Under the pieces are notes generated by a model, which saw only the letters and a list, made by a program, of their open reading frames with translations, did not search any database and was not told where the DNA came from. A DNA stretch of 51,249 bases from Chloroflexota bacterium (GTDB taxonomy: Bacteria > Chloroflexota > Anaerolineae > Anaerolineales > E44-bin32), in the NCBI GenBank assembly GCA_022561215.1, contig JADFRQ010000019.1:1-51249 (forward strand), written 5' to 3'. Both the position numbers and the translations under genes were made by a program. Positions 37,764 to 46,256 of this stretch are shown piece by piece. Every line of letters begins with the position of its first letter. Positions within the stretch are counted from its first letter, which is position 1.

Positions 37764-38408
37764 TTGGATGGCTATTTGGAAACGGATTTTGCAAACAAGT
37801 TCATAGCCACGGTGGTAAAAGATTTCGTTCTCTCAACCGACATTACCTGGAACACGCGTTATGGCTCGAATGGTTGCGGCTTTATCATGCGCTCCGACGG
37901 CGATGAGGAAAATCCGAATCACTACATGGTTGTGATTACGCGGTTTGGCGAAGGCCGCGCGATATTTACGACCATCGCAAATGGTGAGCTTGTGAATGGA
38001 GTGGACATGTATACCCCGTTCTATGATCCGAACTTCGATTGGCAAAACAATGCGACAAATCGCCTAACCGTCGTGGGACGAGGAAGAGAATTTGCCGTTT
38101 ACACCAACGGAATTTTGTTGCGCGAAATAACCACCGGAGAAGAGCCGATATTACCTCGGCTACCCACACCACCGCCAACACCGGAGATCGATTCTGCAAT
38201 GGGCCAATACCTGTCTGATCTTGAGAAATATAATCAGCAAATAGAAGAAATTCAGGTAGATTTTCGTAGGCGTCTCTCCGCTTATCGAAAATACAATACT
38301 GTTTACGAACGAGGCTTTGTGGCCATGGCGGTGTTGAGCGAATCAGGTAGAACTACTTGTCATTTTGACAATACCTGGCTCTGGGTTTTTAATGAGGTAC
38401 CAAACTAA
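37764..38408 (+). CDS. Lipoprotein, C-terminal LamG-like part (frameshifted gene)
   Basis: The frame is open from about 37650 and reads through to TAA 38408; TTG 37764 is only the first formal start. A beta-rich domain (STDITWNTRYGSNGCGFIMR, NHYMVVITRFGEG, NRLTVVGRGREFAVYTNG) looks like a concanavalin/LamG or DUF1080-type fold. A Pro-rich stretch (LPTPPPTPEI) and a helical coil (QYLSDLEKYNQQIEEIQVDF, RRRLSAYRKYN) follow. That Pro-rich-plus-coil arrangement repeats the end of the adjacent exporter. Probably an extracytoplasmic partner of the exporter, by inference. Confidence 0.72.
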   Translation: MDGYLETDFANKFIATVVKDFVLSTDITWNTRYGSNGCGFIMRSDGDEENPNHYMVVITRFGEGRAIFTTIANGELVNGVDMYTPFYDPNFDWQNNATNRLTVVGRGREFAVYTNGILLREITTGEEPILPRLPTPPPTPEIDSAMGQYLSDLEKYNQQIEEIQVDFRRRLSAYRKYNTVYERGFVAMAVLSESGRTTCHFDNTWLWVFNEVPN

Positions 38409-38426
38409 AGAGATTGGAGATTGTTG

Positions 38427-40025
38427 ATGAGTCAACCGAGTTGGATCGGCTCCACCCTTAGCGGTCGATACAAAATCGAGGAACTCATAGGCCAGGGCGG
38501 AATGTCCTCGGTTTATAAAGGAATAGACCCCAACCTCAAGCGCGTTGTTGCGATAAAACTTATCCACCCTCACCTCACTGGGGATGATGAGTTCGTTCGA
38601 CGCTTCGAAGTAGAAGCCTCCGCCGTCGCGCAGCTGCGTCATCCGAACATCATCCAGGTATTTGACTTCAATAGTGACGGCGATACGTATTATATGGTCC
38701 TTGAGTTTGTCCCCGGGGAAACGCTACAGGCCAGGCTCAAACGCCTGAGCCAGACAAATCGCAGGCTTTCGCTCGAGGAAATCGTTGAAATTGGCTCCAG
38801 CGTCAGCGGCGCCGCGCATTTTGCCCATCAACGCGGCCTCATTCACCGTGATATCAAACCTGCGAATGTTATGCTCAACGTCCAGGGGGAGGCGATTCTG
38901 ATGGATTTTGGGATCACCAAGATCGTAGGCGCCACCCAGCACACCGCCACGGGAGCCGTCATAGGAACTGCACTTTACATGTCTCCCGAGCAGATTCGGG
39001 GCGAGCAACCCGATCACCGTGTCGATGTGTATTCTCTCGGCGTGATGCTCTTCGAAATGACCGCCGGTCGTGTTCCCTATGAATCCGATTCCGCAATGAC
39101 AATCATGATGATGCATCTCAATGATCCCATTCCCAATCTTAACGAACTGCGCGCGGATACTCCCCCGGAATTGCGCAGGATTATCGAAAAAGCGCTCGCT
39201 AAAGATCAGCAGGACCGTTACCAAACTGCCGACGAACTTAGTACGGCGCTGCAGAATGTCCTGCATGCACCTCAAGCAGCTCCACCTATCCCTGTCCCCG
39301 AAGATGTGACAACTCTGGAGTCCGCCCTGGAGCCCGAAGCTACCGTAGTTGATCCCGTTCCGACCCCACCACCACAGGCCGGTGCGGGTTCACAACCACC
39401 CGGGGGATCCAAGCCTGGGGTCATCCCCCCCACTCCGATGCCAGCGAAGCGCGGAAGTTTGCCCATCCCACGCAACGTTATGATTGGCGGGGGAGCGGTA
39501 ATTGGCCTGCTCTTTGTGATTTTTCTCGTTTCGCAACTTTTCGGGGGATCACGAAACGGAGAAACCGAACCCACTGCGGAACCATCAGACGTGGCAGTAG
39601 TAATCCTGGAGGACACACCCACCGCCGAGGAGCCATCTAAGACGCCGCCACCGCCGACCGAAACCTCCCTGCCGACAAAGACGCCGTTGCCAAGCGCAAC
39701 CCCAACGCCGGATGATCTCTATGCAAACATCAAGGAGATCACCCTCCAAGGGAATATTTATGCGGTTGATTACGAGACCTTTAATTACACAGAAACCTTA
39801 CCCGGAATGCATATTCACTTCTTCTTTGATACCGTAATTCCGAGCGAAGCGGGTGCTCCTGGGAGCGGACCATGGATACTGTATGGCGGCCCACGTCCAT
39901 TCACTGGCTACACAACCAACAACAAGCCGGCAGGAGCAACAAAAATGTGCGCCCTGGTCGCGAATTCAAATCACTCACTCTACGCATTAGGCACAGGAAA
40001 TTGCGTTGAGCTACCAACTTCATAA
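38427..40025 (+). CDS. PknB-type Ser/Thr protein kinase
   Basis: 532 residues from ATG 38427 (two TTG codons lie just upstream in frame). The cytoplasmic kinase domain (about 10-275) has IGQGGMSSVYKGID, VAIKLI with Lys44, HRDIKPANVM (140 onward), DFGITK (160 onward) and GTALYMSPEQI, so it should be active. A Pro-rich juxtamembrane stretch, one membrane helix (about 348-370) and an external region with a Pro/Thr-rich linker and a terminal domain of about 110 residues follow. Flanked by FHA-containing proteins, its phospho-threonine products are probably read by them. Confidence 0.93.
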   Translation: MSQPSWIGSTLSGRYKIEELIGQGGMSSVYKGIDPNLKRVVAIKLIHPHLTGDDEFVRRFEVEASAVAQLRHPNIIQVFDFNSDGDTYYMVLEFVPGETLQARLKRLSQTNRRLSLEEIVEIGSSVSGAAHFAHQRGLIHRDIKPANVMLNVQGEAILMDFGITKIVGATQHTATGAVIGTALYMSPEQIRGEQPDHRVDVYSLGVMLFEMTAGRVPYESDSAMTIMMMHLNDPIPNLNELRADTPPELRRIIEKALAKDQQDRYQTADELSTALQNVLHAPQAAPPIPVPEDVTTLESALEPEATVVDPVPTPPPQAGAGSQPPGGSKPGVIPPTPMPAKRGSLPIPRNVMIGGGAVIGLLFVIFLVSQLFGGSRNGETEPTAEPSDVAVVILEDTPTAEEPSKTPPPPTETSLPTKTPLPSATPTPDDLYANIKEITLQGNIYAVDYETFNYTETLPGMHIHFFFDTVIPSEAGAPGSGPWILYGGPRPFTGYTTNNKPAGATKMCALVANSNHSLYALGTGNCVELPTS

Positions 40026-40055
40026 ACCGTCTACCGATTAAGAAAGAGATCGCCC

Positions 40056-41747
40056 GTGGGGAATTTCGGAAAACTCATACTCGGCGACGGTGAAACAGTC
40101 AAACTGGAATTTTCGCTCTCTAAATCGAGTGTTGAAATTGGGCGGGCAGCGCAAAATGATATTGTCCTCCAAGATGAAAAGGTGTCGCGTTCCCATGCCC
40201 GCATCGATTGTGATGAGCATGGCTGCACACTGGTCGATTTGGGCTCCTCCAATGGCTGCTTGGTAAACGGGGTACGCGTCGAGCAGCAAAAGCTAAAACC
40301 GGGCGACATTATTATTCTCGGTGGCAGCACTTTGCGCTACAAGGAATTTGAAGACCAAAATGATCCGGGCGTAACCATGCTCAATACGGTGGCCGATCTT
40401 AACGCCACATTAGCCAAGACCGCCCTAAAAACAGCCTTGAACGATGTCAGCAGCTCCAGGCTGGTCATCCATACGCTGGAAAAAACATGGGAAGTTTCGA
40501 TGGAAGGAGCATCTCTTACGGTCGGGCGCGATCCCGCCTGTGACATTTTCATTGATGATCTGCGCCTCTCCCGCAGGCATGCGCAGTTGGAAGATAAGGG
40601 AAGTTTTTTCTCCATTCGCGATCTTAATAGCACCAATGGAACCTGGATTGGAGACCGTCGTATTGATGTCTACACGCTCTCCGATGGCGATGAAATTCGA
40701 ATTGGCCAAGCAAGGATGGTATTCAAGCGCGGGTTCAAACCGCAGGAGCTCACCTTCGTCGGCTCACTAAAAGACAAAGGAATACCTGGCCGCAGACCGG
40801 TTATTATCGTGCCAGGGCTTATGGGTTCTCAGCTCTGGCGCGGCAGCGAACGCCTGTGGCCAAATGTGCGTTTTCTTTTTTCGCAGCCGGAATCGCTGCG
40901 CCTGCCGGAAGCCGACAATATCGAAGCACGCGGGATTGTAAAAGAAGTTGTCATTATTCCCAATCTAATAAAGCAAGAACAGTACAGTCGCTTGGGTGAC
41001 TATTTGGAGGAAGGCCTGGGATACGAGCGCGGCAAAGATCTCTTTGAATTTGCTTATGATTGGCGTCTCGATGTGCGTAAATCTTCACGAAAATTGGCGC
41101 AAGCGATTGAATCCTGGAATCCGGCACCCCCGATTACGATCATCGCTCACAGCCTTGGGTGTTTGGTAAGCAGGTATTATGTCGAACAAATAGGGGGCAA
41201 GGATAAAATCGGCCGCCTAATCTTACTGGGAGGCCCTCATTCTGGAGTCCCCAACGCAATATCGCTGCTGCGCACGGGGCCTGATCTACTGCCTTTTGGA
41301 TTGCTCGGCGATCGTATGCGTGAAACACTAATCACGTTTCCGTCGGTCTATCAAATTCTGCCAACATACGCCTGTGTCGTCGACCAGGACGGAAAATACA
41401 TCAATCTACTTGAGGATGAAAGCTGGCTTCCTGAGAAGCAACGCCCCCATTTGCGCATGGCGAGGGAATTTAGACGCGAGTTAAAAAAGAGCTCCAGCGT
41501 ACCCGCGATTTCAATCTTTGGTTACGGCATGAAAACGATCACCCATGTATTGGTTCAGCGCGATTCCCGTGGTAAATGGAATAAGATAGATCTCACCTTC
41601 GAGACTTCAGGAGACGATAGAATTCCTGAATCAAGTGGGGTCTTGATGGGCACAGAAATCCATCCTGTACAGCAACACCACGGGGCGCTTTATGTCGATA
41701 ATGACGTTAAGATGCGCCTGAAATTGGAGCTGATGCGTACTTCCTGA
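40056..41747 (+). CDS. Double-FHA / LCAT-family alpha/beta hydrolase fusion
   Basis: 563 residues from GTG 40056, 30 bp after the kinase. FHA1 about 5-95 (EIGRAAQNDIVLQ, SRSHARID, SSNGCLVNG); FHA2 about 135-225 (VGRDPACDIFIDD, SRRHAQLE, STNGTWIGD). The hydrolase begins at about 245 with the LCAT signature VIIVPGLMGSQLWRG; the nucleophile is Ser366 in IIAHSLGCLVSRYY; Asp in SGDDRIPESS and His in QQHHGALYVDND complete a plausible triad. LCAT-family enzymes are phospholipid acyltransferases or lipases. No signal peptide, so it acts in the cytoplasm or at the inner membrane face. Phospho-dependent recruitment is inferred. Confidence 0.88.
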   Translation: MGNFGKLILGDGETVKLEFSLSKSSVEIGRAAQNDIVLQDEKVSRSHARIDCDEHGCTLVDLGSSNGCLVNGVRVEQQKLKPGDIIILGGSTLRYKEFEDQNDPGVTMLNTVADLNATLAKTALKTALNDVSSSRLVIHTLEKTWEVSMEGASLTVGRDPACDIFIDDLRLSRRHAQLEDKGSFFSIRDLNSTNGTWIGDRRIDVYTLSDGDEIRIGQARMVFKRGFKPQELTFVGSLKDKGIPGRRPVIIVPGLMGSQLWRGSERLWPNVRFLFSQPESLRLPEADNIEARGIVKEVVIIPNLIKQEQYSRLGDYLEEGLGYERGKDLFEFAYDWRLDVRKSSRKLAQAIESWNPAPPITIIAHSLGCLVSRYYVEQIGGKDKIGRLILLGGPHSGVPNAISLLRTGPDLLPFGLLGDRMRETLITFPSVYQILPTYACVVDQDGKYINLLEDESWLPEKQRPHLRMAREFRRELKKSSSVPAISIFGYGMKTITHVLVQRDSRGKWNKIDLTFETSGDDRIPESSGVLMGTEIHPVQQHHGALYVDNDVKMRLKLELMRTS

Positions 41748-41763
41748 TCTCTCTAGCCTTAGC

Positions 41764-42954
41764 TTAGGGTCTGAGCCCGAGCGTGATGGAAACTTCCAGT
41801 CGCTCCCCATCGCGCAAGATCGTTAAATTGATCTGATCGCCTGGATTTTTAAAGGCCACTGCAACCAGAAGATCGCTAAAGAAACGGATTGGTTGTCCAT
41901 CGGCTTCAATTACTACATCACCGCCTAGCGGAGCAATCACTCGCTCGATCTCCACTGTTTCCGTGGTGCCCCTTAATGCCACTGAAGCAGGTCCGCCTTC
42001 GACCACACCGTTTATATAGGCACCGCGCTGCTCATCGAGATTATTTGCATTCATTATCGCCAGATTTACATCCGTGCCCTCCACCCCTAACCACGGCCAA
42101 TCATACGACCCATTCTCGATTAGCACCGGGGCGATTTTGCGCAGGATATTGACCGGTATCGCAAATCCAACACCCGAATTAGCACGATCGCCTCCCGTTG
42201 CGATCTGTGCGTTGATACCGACAACCTGTCCCAGCAGGTTAAGCAAAGGACCACCTGAATTCCCGGGGTTGATCGCAGCATCGGTTTGGATTGATTGTGG
42301 AATTGAAAATGGAGTCACGCCGGTGGGAATCGTGCGGCCCACCGCACTGACTATTCCAATTGACATACTGTTTTGATTGCCGAAGGGATTGCCGATGGCG
42401 ATAACCCACTGGCCTACGTCAACCGTGTCGGAATCGCCCAGCGGGATGGGATGCACGTCGTCAATTAGCTGATCGACTTTTATCACCGCTAGATCACTAT
42501 CGGCATCTGTGCCCACGATCTCCGCTTCCGCTTCAATTCCGTTAAAATAAATCACGGTAACTCGCGTCGCATCAGCCACAACATGGTTATTGGTAACGAT
42601 GTATCCTTGCTCATCGATGATAAAGCCCGATCCAGCTGCTTGACCAACCATCCCATTGTTTTCAATAAAAACGCGAATATTCACTACCCCAGGACCTACC
42701 TGATCATACAGTTTCTCAAGAGACAACGGCAAAGCGCCCAATATCCCTTCATCAAATTGAGGCGGCTGGGCAAGCTGCGGCTGAGCAGTGAACGCGGCAC
42801 TCCCAACTTGGGTTTCGCCAATTCGGGTCGTTGAGCCAAACAGCTGAGCGACCGGATTGGGGAAAACCAGCGATAGCCCAAATCCCAATATGCCAATTGA
42901 CAACACACCTACAAATGCGATCCCCACGATCGCCACCATTTTCCGATCATCCAT
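41764..42954 (-). CDS. HtrA/DegP-type serine protease with PDZ domain
   Basis: 396 residues from ATG 42954 (TTG 42960 is in frame, but AAGGAG is better spaced for the ATG). One N-terminal membrane anchor (about 7-32), a Gln/Pro linker, then a trypsin-like domain with His124 (IVTNNHVV), Asp154 (DSDLAVIKV) and Ser233 (INPGNSGGPLL). A PDZ domain follows (about 280-385; WLGVEGTDVNL, VVIEADGQPI). It degrades or refolds damaged envelope proteins. It converges on the FHA-hydrolase gene with 16 bp between stops. Confidence 0.94.
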   Translation of the reverse strand: MDDRKMVAIVGIAFVGVLSIGILGFGLSLVFPNPVAQLFGSTTRIGETQVGSAAFTAQPQLAQPPQFDEGILGALPLSLEKLYDQVGPGVVNIRVFIENNGMVGQAAGSGFIIDEQGYIVTNNHVVADATRVTVIYFNGIEAEAEIVGTDADSDLAVIKVDQLIDDVHPIPLGDSDTVDVGQWVIAIGNPFGNQNSMSIGIVSAVGRTIPTGVTPFSIPQSIQTDAAINPGNSGGPLLNLLGQVVGINAQIATGGDRANSGVGFAIPVNILRKIAPVLIENGSYDWPWLGVEGTDVNLAIMNANNLDEQRGAYINGVVEGGPASVALRGTTETVEIERVIAPLGGDVVIEADGQPIRFFSDLLVAVAFKNPGDQINLTILRDGERLEVSITLGLRP

Positions 42955-43404
42955 TATCAATTCTCCTTAACAAGCTGTTTAATCCCTAGAATGAACGTAA
43001 ACTTCTTAACCTACTCGCACGAATTAGCCTGCTAACAAATCTTGATTGCAAGGCGATTTGATCCTACCCTATACTACTGTCGCAGATTGGCCCCTGGTTC
43101 TTACTTTCATCTCGCAGGTTAGCTGAAGGCTTGCACTGCACTTATGCGCATCGCACCAACTATATTGTGTTAATTCAAATTGAGTGCAGTGAAACGCTCA
43201 ACCTAACCGTAGACCTGTAGCTGCGCGCAATCACCAAGTTTGATGCACATCTTGCTCGCCTCTCCTGCGATGATAGCGAACCAAGATTAAAAAATGATTA
43301 CAATACATCCCACATAGACTGCAAACGACAAAGCAAAGCCGCAGAGCATTGTCCAAGATGAGAAGTGCAATTTGTGAGAGAATAGATCGACACTGGAGAG
43401 AATA
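42955..43404. other. Divergent intergenic region, HtrA / FabH
   Basis: About 450 bp between divergent starts, so it should contain both promoters, but none stands out. The minus-strand frame at 43231-43542 lies partly antisense to fabH and is not supported. Confidence 0.45.
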
Positions 43405-44562
43405 ATGCCCGAACGTTACGGAAATATCGTCGGTTGGGGAAAGTATGTTCCAGAAAAGATCATCACCAACGCCGATCTTGAAAAGATTTTGGATACAACG
43501 GATGAGTGGATTTTCTCGCGCACTGGGATTCGCCAAAGACATGTTATCTCTGAGGGAGAAAGCAATTCAGGAATGGCGGTCGCCGCTGCACGGGAAGCGT
43601 TGGAGATGGCCGATGTTCGTGCGCGTGATTTGGGGTTAATTATCGTCGCCACTTCGAGTCCCGATTACCTCACACCTCCGATTTCATCACAAGTACAACA
43701 TGCCCTTGGCGCCAAGGACGTGGGCGCATTCACATTGGTGGCCGGTTGCCCTGGGTTCGTATACGGTTTGGCGACAGCACATCAATTTATCGCTGCGGGT
43801 GCTTGTGACAACGTGTTGGTTGTAGGATCGGAAGTCGTCAGCCGCTTCATAAATAAACAGGATCGATCGACGGCTATACTGTTTGGAGATGGCGCGGGGG
43901 CTGTTGTTCTCCAGGTAACCAGCGAGCCTTGCGGTGTATTATCGTTTGTTCTCGGGTCGGACGGCGCAGGCGCTCAAGATCTAATCCTCCCTGGAGGAGG
44001 CTCGGCCGCGCCTGCTTCGCATGAGATGGTCGATGAAGGTCTTCAATACCTGCGTATGAATGGTCGCCAAGTATTCCGCTTTGCCAGCCGAGTGTTGGGT
44101 CGCGCGCTGAAGCAGGCAATCCAAAAGGCCAATCTGACGACGGACGATATCGATCTATTTATTCCACACCAGGCCAATGCCAGGATAATTGCCAGCGCAG
44201 CGAGATATGTGAAACTGCCCGAAGATAAGGTTTTCGTCAATATTGCCGATTATGGAAATACTTCAGCTGCATCAATCCCCATCGCACTTTGCGAAGCATT
44301 TGAGCAAGGTAGGGCGAAAATTGGCGACACGCTGGCATTTGTCGCATTTGGTGCTGGTCTGACCTGGGCCTCAGCTATTGTAAAACTTGGTGAAAAAACT
44401 GCTCCGCTGCCGGTTGAAAAGTCGAGGATTTCGCTTTTCGAATTGCTCCCTTTTGGTGGAATTTCGAGCAGCATAGGCTCAGATCTAAAGAGAAACCTCG
44501 CACAGTTCTTCTCCCCCCTAAGCACCTTCGCTCAGAAATTATTTAGTCGATCGCGCGGATAG
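43405..44562 (+). CDS. fabH: 3-oxoacyl-ACP synthase III (FabH)-family ketosynthase
   Basis: 385 residues. The thiolase-fold triad is complete: Cys115 (VAGCPGFVYG), His255 (FIPHQANARI) and Asn285 (DYGNTSAASI). FabH condenses an acyl-CoA starter with malonyl-ACP to initiate fatty acid synthesis. The core ends near residue 330; the remaining 55 residues (GGISSSIGSDLKRNLAQFFS and onward) are an unusual amphipathic, basic extension. No other fab genes are adjacent, so an alternative condensing role is possible. Confidence 0.88.
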   Translation: MPERYGNIVGWGKYVPEKIITNADLEKILDTTDEWIFSRTGIRQRHVISEGESNSGMAVAAAREALEMADVRARDLGLIIVATSSPDYLTPPISSQVQHALGAKDVGAFTLVAGCPGFVYGLATAHQFIAAGACDNVLVVGSEVVSRFINKQDRSTAILFGDGAGAVVLQVTSEPCGVLSFVLGSDGAGAQDLILPGGGSAAPASHEMVDEGLQYLRMNGRQVFRFASRVLGRALKQAIQKANLTTDDIDLFIPHQANARIIASAARYVKLPEDKVFVNIADYGNTSAASIPIALCEAFEQGRAKIGDTLAFVAFGAGLTWASAIVKLGEKTAPLPVEKSRISLFELLPFGGISSSIGSDLKRNLAQFFSPLSTFAQKLFSRSRG

Positions 44563-45102
44563 GAAAAATTCGGATTTTTTTGATCGATAAATGCTCATAA
44601 ATCTCTCATGATAATTCGCGGCAGAAAATCGGGTTGGGATGTCTCTATCCCCGTACTCTTAAGATAAATACCGCGTTCCAAAAAGATGTCGTGAGTGCCA
44701 CACTTCTGGTTTCAGCCTGAGCTGCGCTGGGGAAGCGCACTCCAAATTTACGGTATATTAAAACTTGTTGGCGGCATGCAATCATATATTCGCATAAAGG
44801 GCCACAGTATTATCCAACCACAAAGAGTTACTCACGCTGCACTCAACCGAATTTTTCTTCACCACCACCAATGGGGCAATCCCCGAAGTTTCGCATGGTC
44901 CAAATCCAGTAAAAAAAATTTGGCGACGCTGCTGCGCACGAATCATGAGTAGCTTTTGATATTAACCCCGCGTGCGATGGGGTATTTTCTCTGCAGTGCT
45001 AACTGGGATAAAATTGGGTTGCATGGGGCCACGTATCGTGTGGGGAGGATATGGCCATTCAGAGTGATCAGGCGGGCAATTATTGAGCATGCTTTAGCGA
45101 AC
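44563..45102. other. Intergenic region, nothing recognised
   Basis: 540 bp. Short frames on both strands have no start signals or recognisable products. No hairpin with T-tract was found after fabH. Confidence 0.45.
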
Positions 45103-45804
45103 TTAATCCAATCCCGATGCATACCGAATTTGTGCCCCTTCCGCATCGGTGTGCAACACATACGAATTTTCCCCTGCGACCATTTCTACCCGCCATCCAG
45201 GTGTTATCACCTGCGCGCAAAGTACCCCAGGAGACGGAAGTCCTAAACACGCATCTGGCCAATCGACCTGTTCGTATCCCTTAAGCCGGATCAAGCCAGG
45301 ATCCACTTGCTCTTGATCTGCTAATGAACGGATCGCGGCGACCACTGCTGGTGGGAATGGCTCATCAATTTCCAGGACCTCGTAACGAAGCGGATCCCCC
45401 AGGAGACCATTTAAGAGCAGGATGGTTCCTCCATCGATACCATTGTAAAGGACAATAATCCTTCCGCTTGCCCAAATTGTTTCTTCGCCTATATTATCCA
45501 GCGAGCCATCCTCGGAAGTCGAGATTTCCCGCTCAAGATTGCTCGAAATAAAACCACGTTTCTCTTCATCCTGATAATCGAATACTTCAATTTCGCTGTT
45601 TCCCCATTTGAAAATAACGCCCTTTGTTTCGAATCCATTTCGTTGGCTAACCCCATTACGCTCGGGGTTTATCCCAGCACTTTTGAGCGCAGCGAATAAT
45701 TCATCTGCGCTATTAATTCCGCTGGCCACGTCGGGAGATGCTGAACATGCCAGGATACCCATAACGAAAATTGGCAAGATGATTGTTAATTTCGCGATTC
45801 TCAT
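45103..45804 (-). CDS. Exported lipoprotein, function unknown
   Basis: 233 residues. A lipoprotein signal (LTIILPIFVMGILACSAS, lipobox Cys20) is followed by a domain of mixed alpha/beta character (SADELFAALKSAGINPER, SEIEVFDYQDEEKRG). The last 60 residues (VDWPDACLGLPSPGVLCAQV, ITPGWRVEMVAG, YVLHTDAEGAQIRYA) form a recognisable C-terminal module with two Cys, seen in many exported bacterial proteins of unknown role. No enzyme motif. Confidence 0.75.
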   Translation of the reverse strand: MRIAKLTIILPIFVMGILACSASPDVASGINSADELFAALKSAGINPERNGVSQRNGFETKGVIFKWGNSEIEVFDYQDEEKRGFISSNLEREISTSEDGSLDNIGEETIWASGRIIVLYNGIDGGTILLLNGLLGDPLRYEVLEIDEPFPPAVVAAIRSLADQEQVDPGLIRLKGYEQVDWPDACLGLPSPGVLCAQVITPGWRVEMVAGENSYVLHTDAEGAQIRYASGLD

Positions 45805-46256
45805 CTCTACTCTCTGATTCCCCGCCCGAAGTGCCTATGCGTGTCAAACCTAAGAAAAGACTACCATCAAACCCAATCGCCTGATAGGCATGCTAGTTCC
45901 TCGGTTTCCATCTGTACAATGGTGTTTCGACTCAATGGAGAGGCCGAATCAGGGGTTGTCTATGAAATAATCCAATACATTTCGCTTCGTTCATCCTCCG
46001 GTTGTATGGGCAACGCGTGCTGAAGCGCGTCACCGGTTGTCCGTACACCTGGGGTACTTGTCGAGCATCATTAATAAGTCAAGAAGTAGATCCGATACAA
46101 CCTTTCGGGATAGGCCCACAAAAGACTGTCCAAAACAATTAGGAATTAAAAAGAGTATTGTTATCTTCCGCCTTCGCTCACAGCTCTAGTGCAATCGACC
46201 AAGCGCTATCAAGTTATCTATGCGATACTAGCCAACTCTAGCAGATCGGGAGACCT
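45805..46256. other. Divergent intergenic region between two lipoprotein genes
   Basis: About 450 bp. Nothing coding is supported. GGGAGA at 46249-46254 is the ribosome-binding site for the next gene, only two to three bases before its ATG. Confidence 0.4.

Noticed and set aside
43231-43542. 103-residue minus-strand frame before fabH
   Set aside because: Its first 45 codons are antisense to the fabH start; Cys/Leu-rich with no motif.
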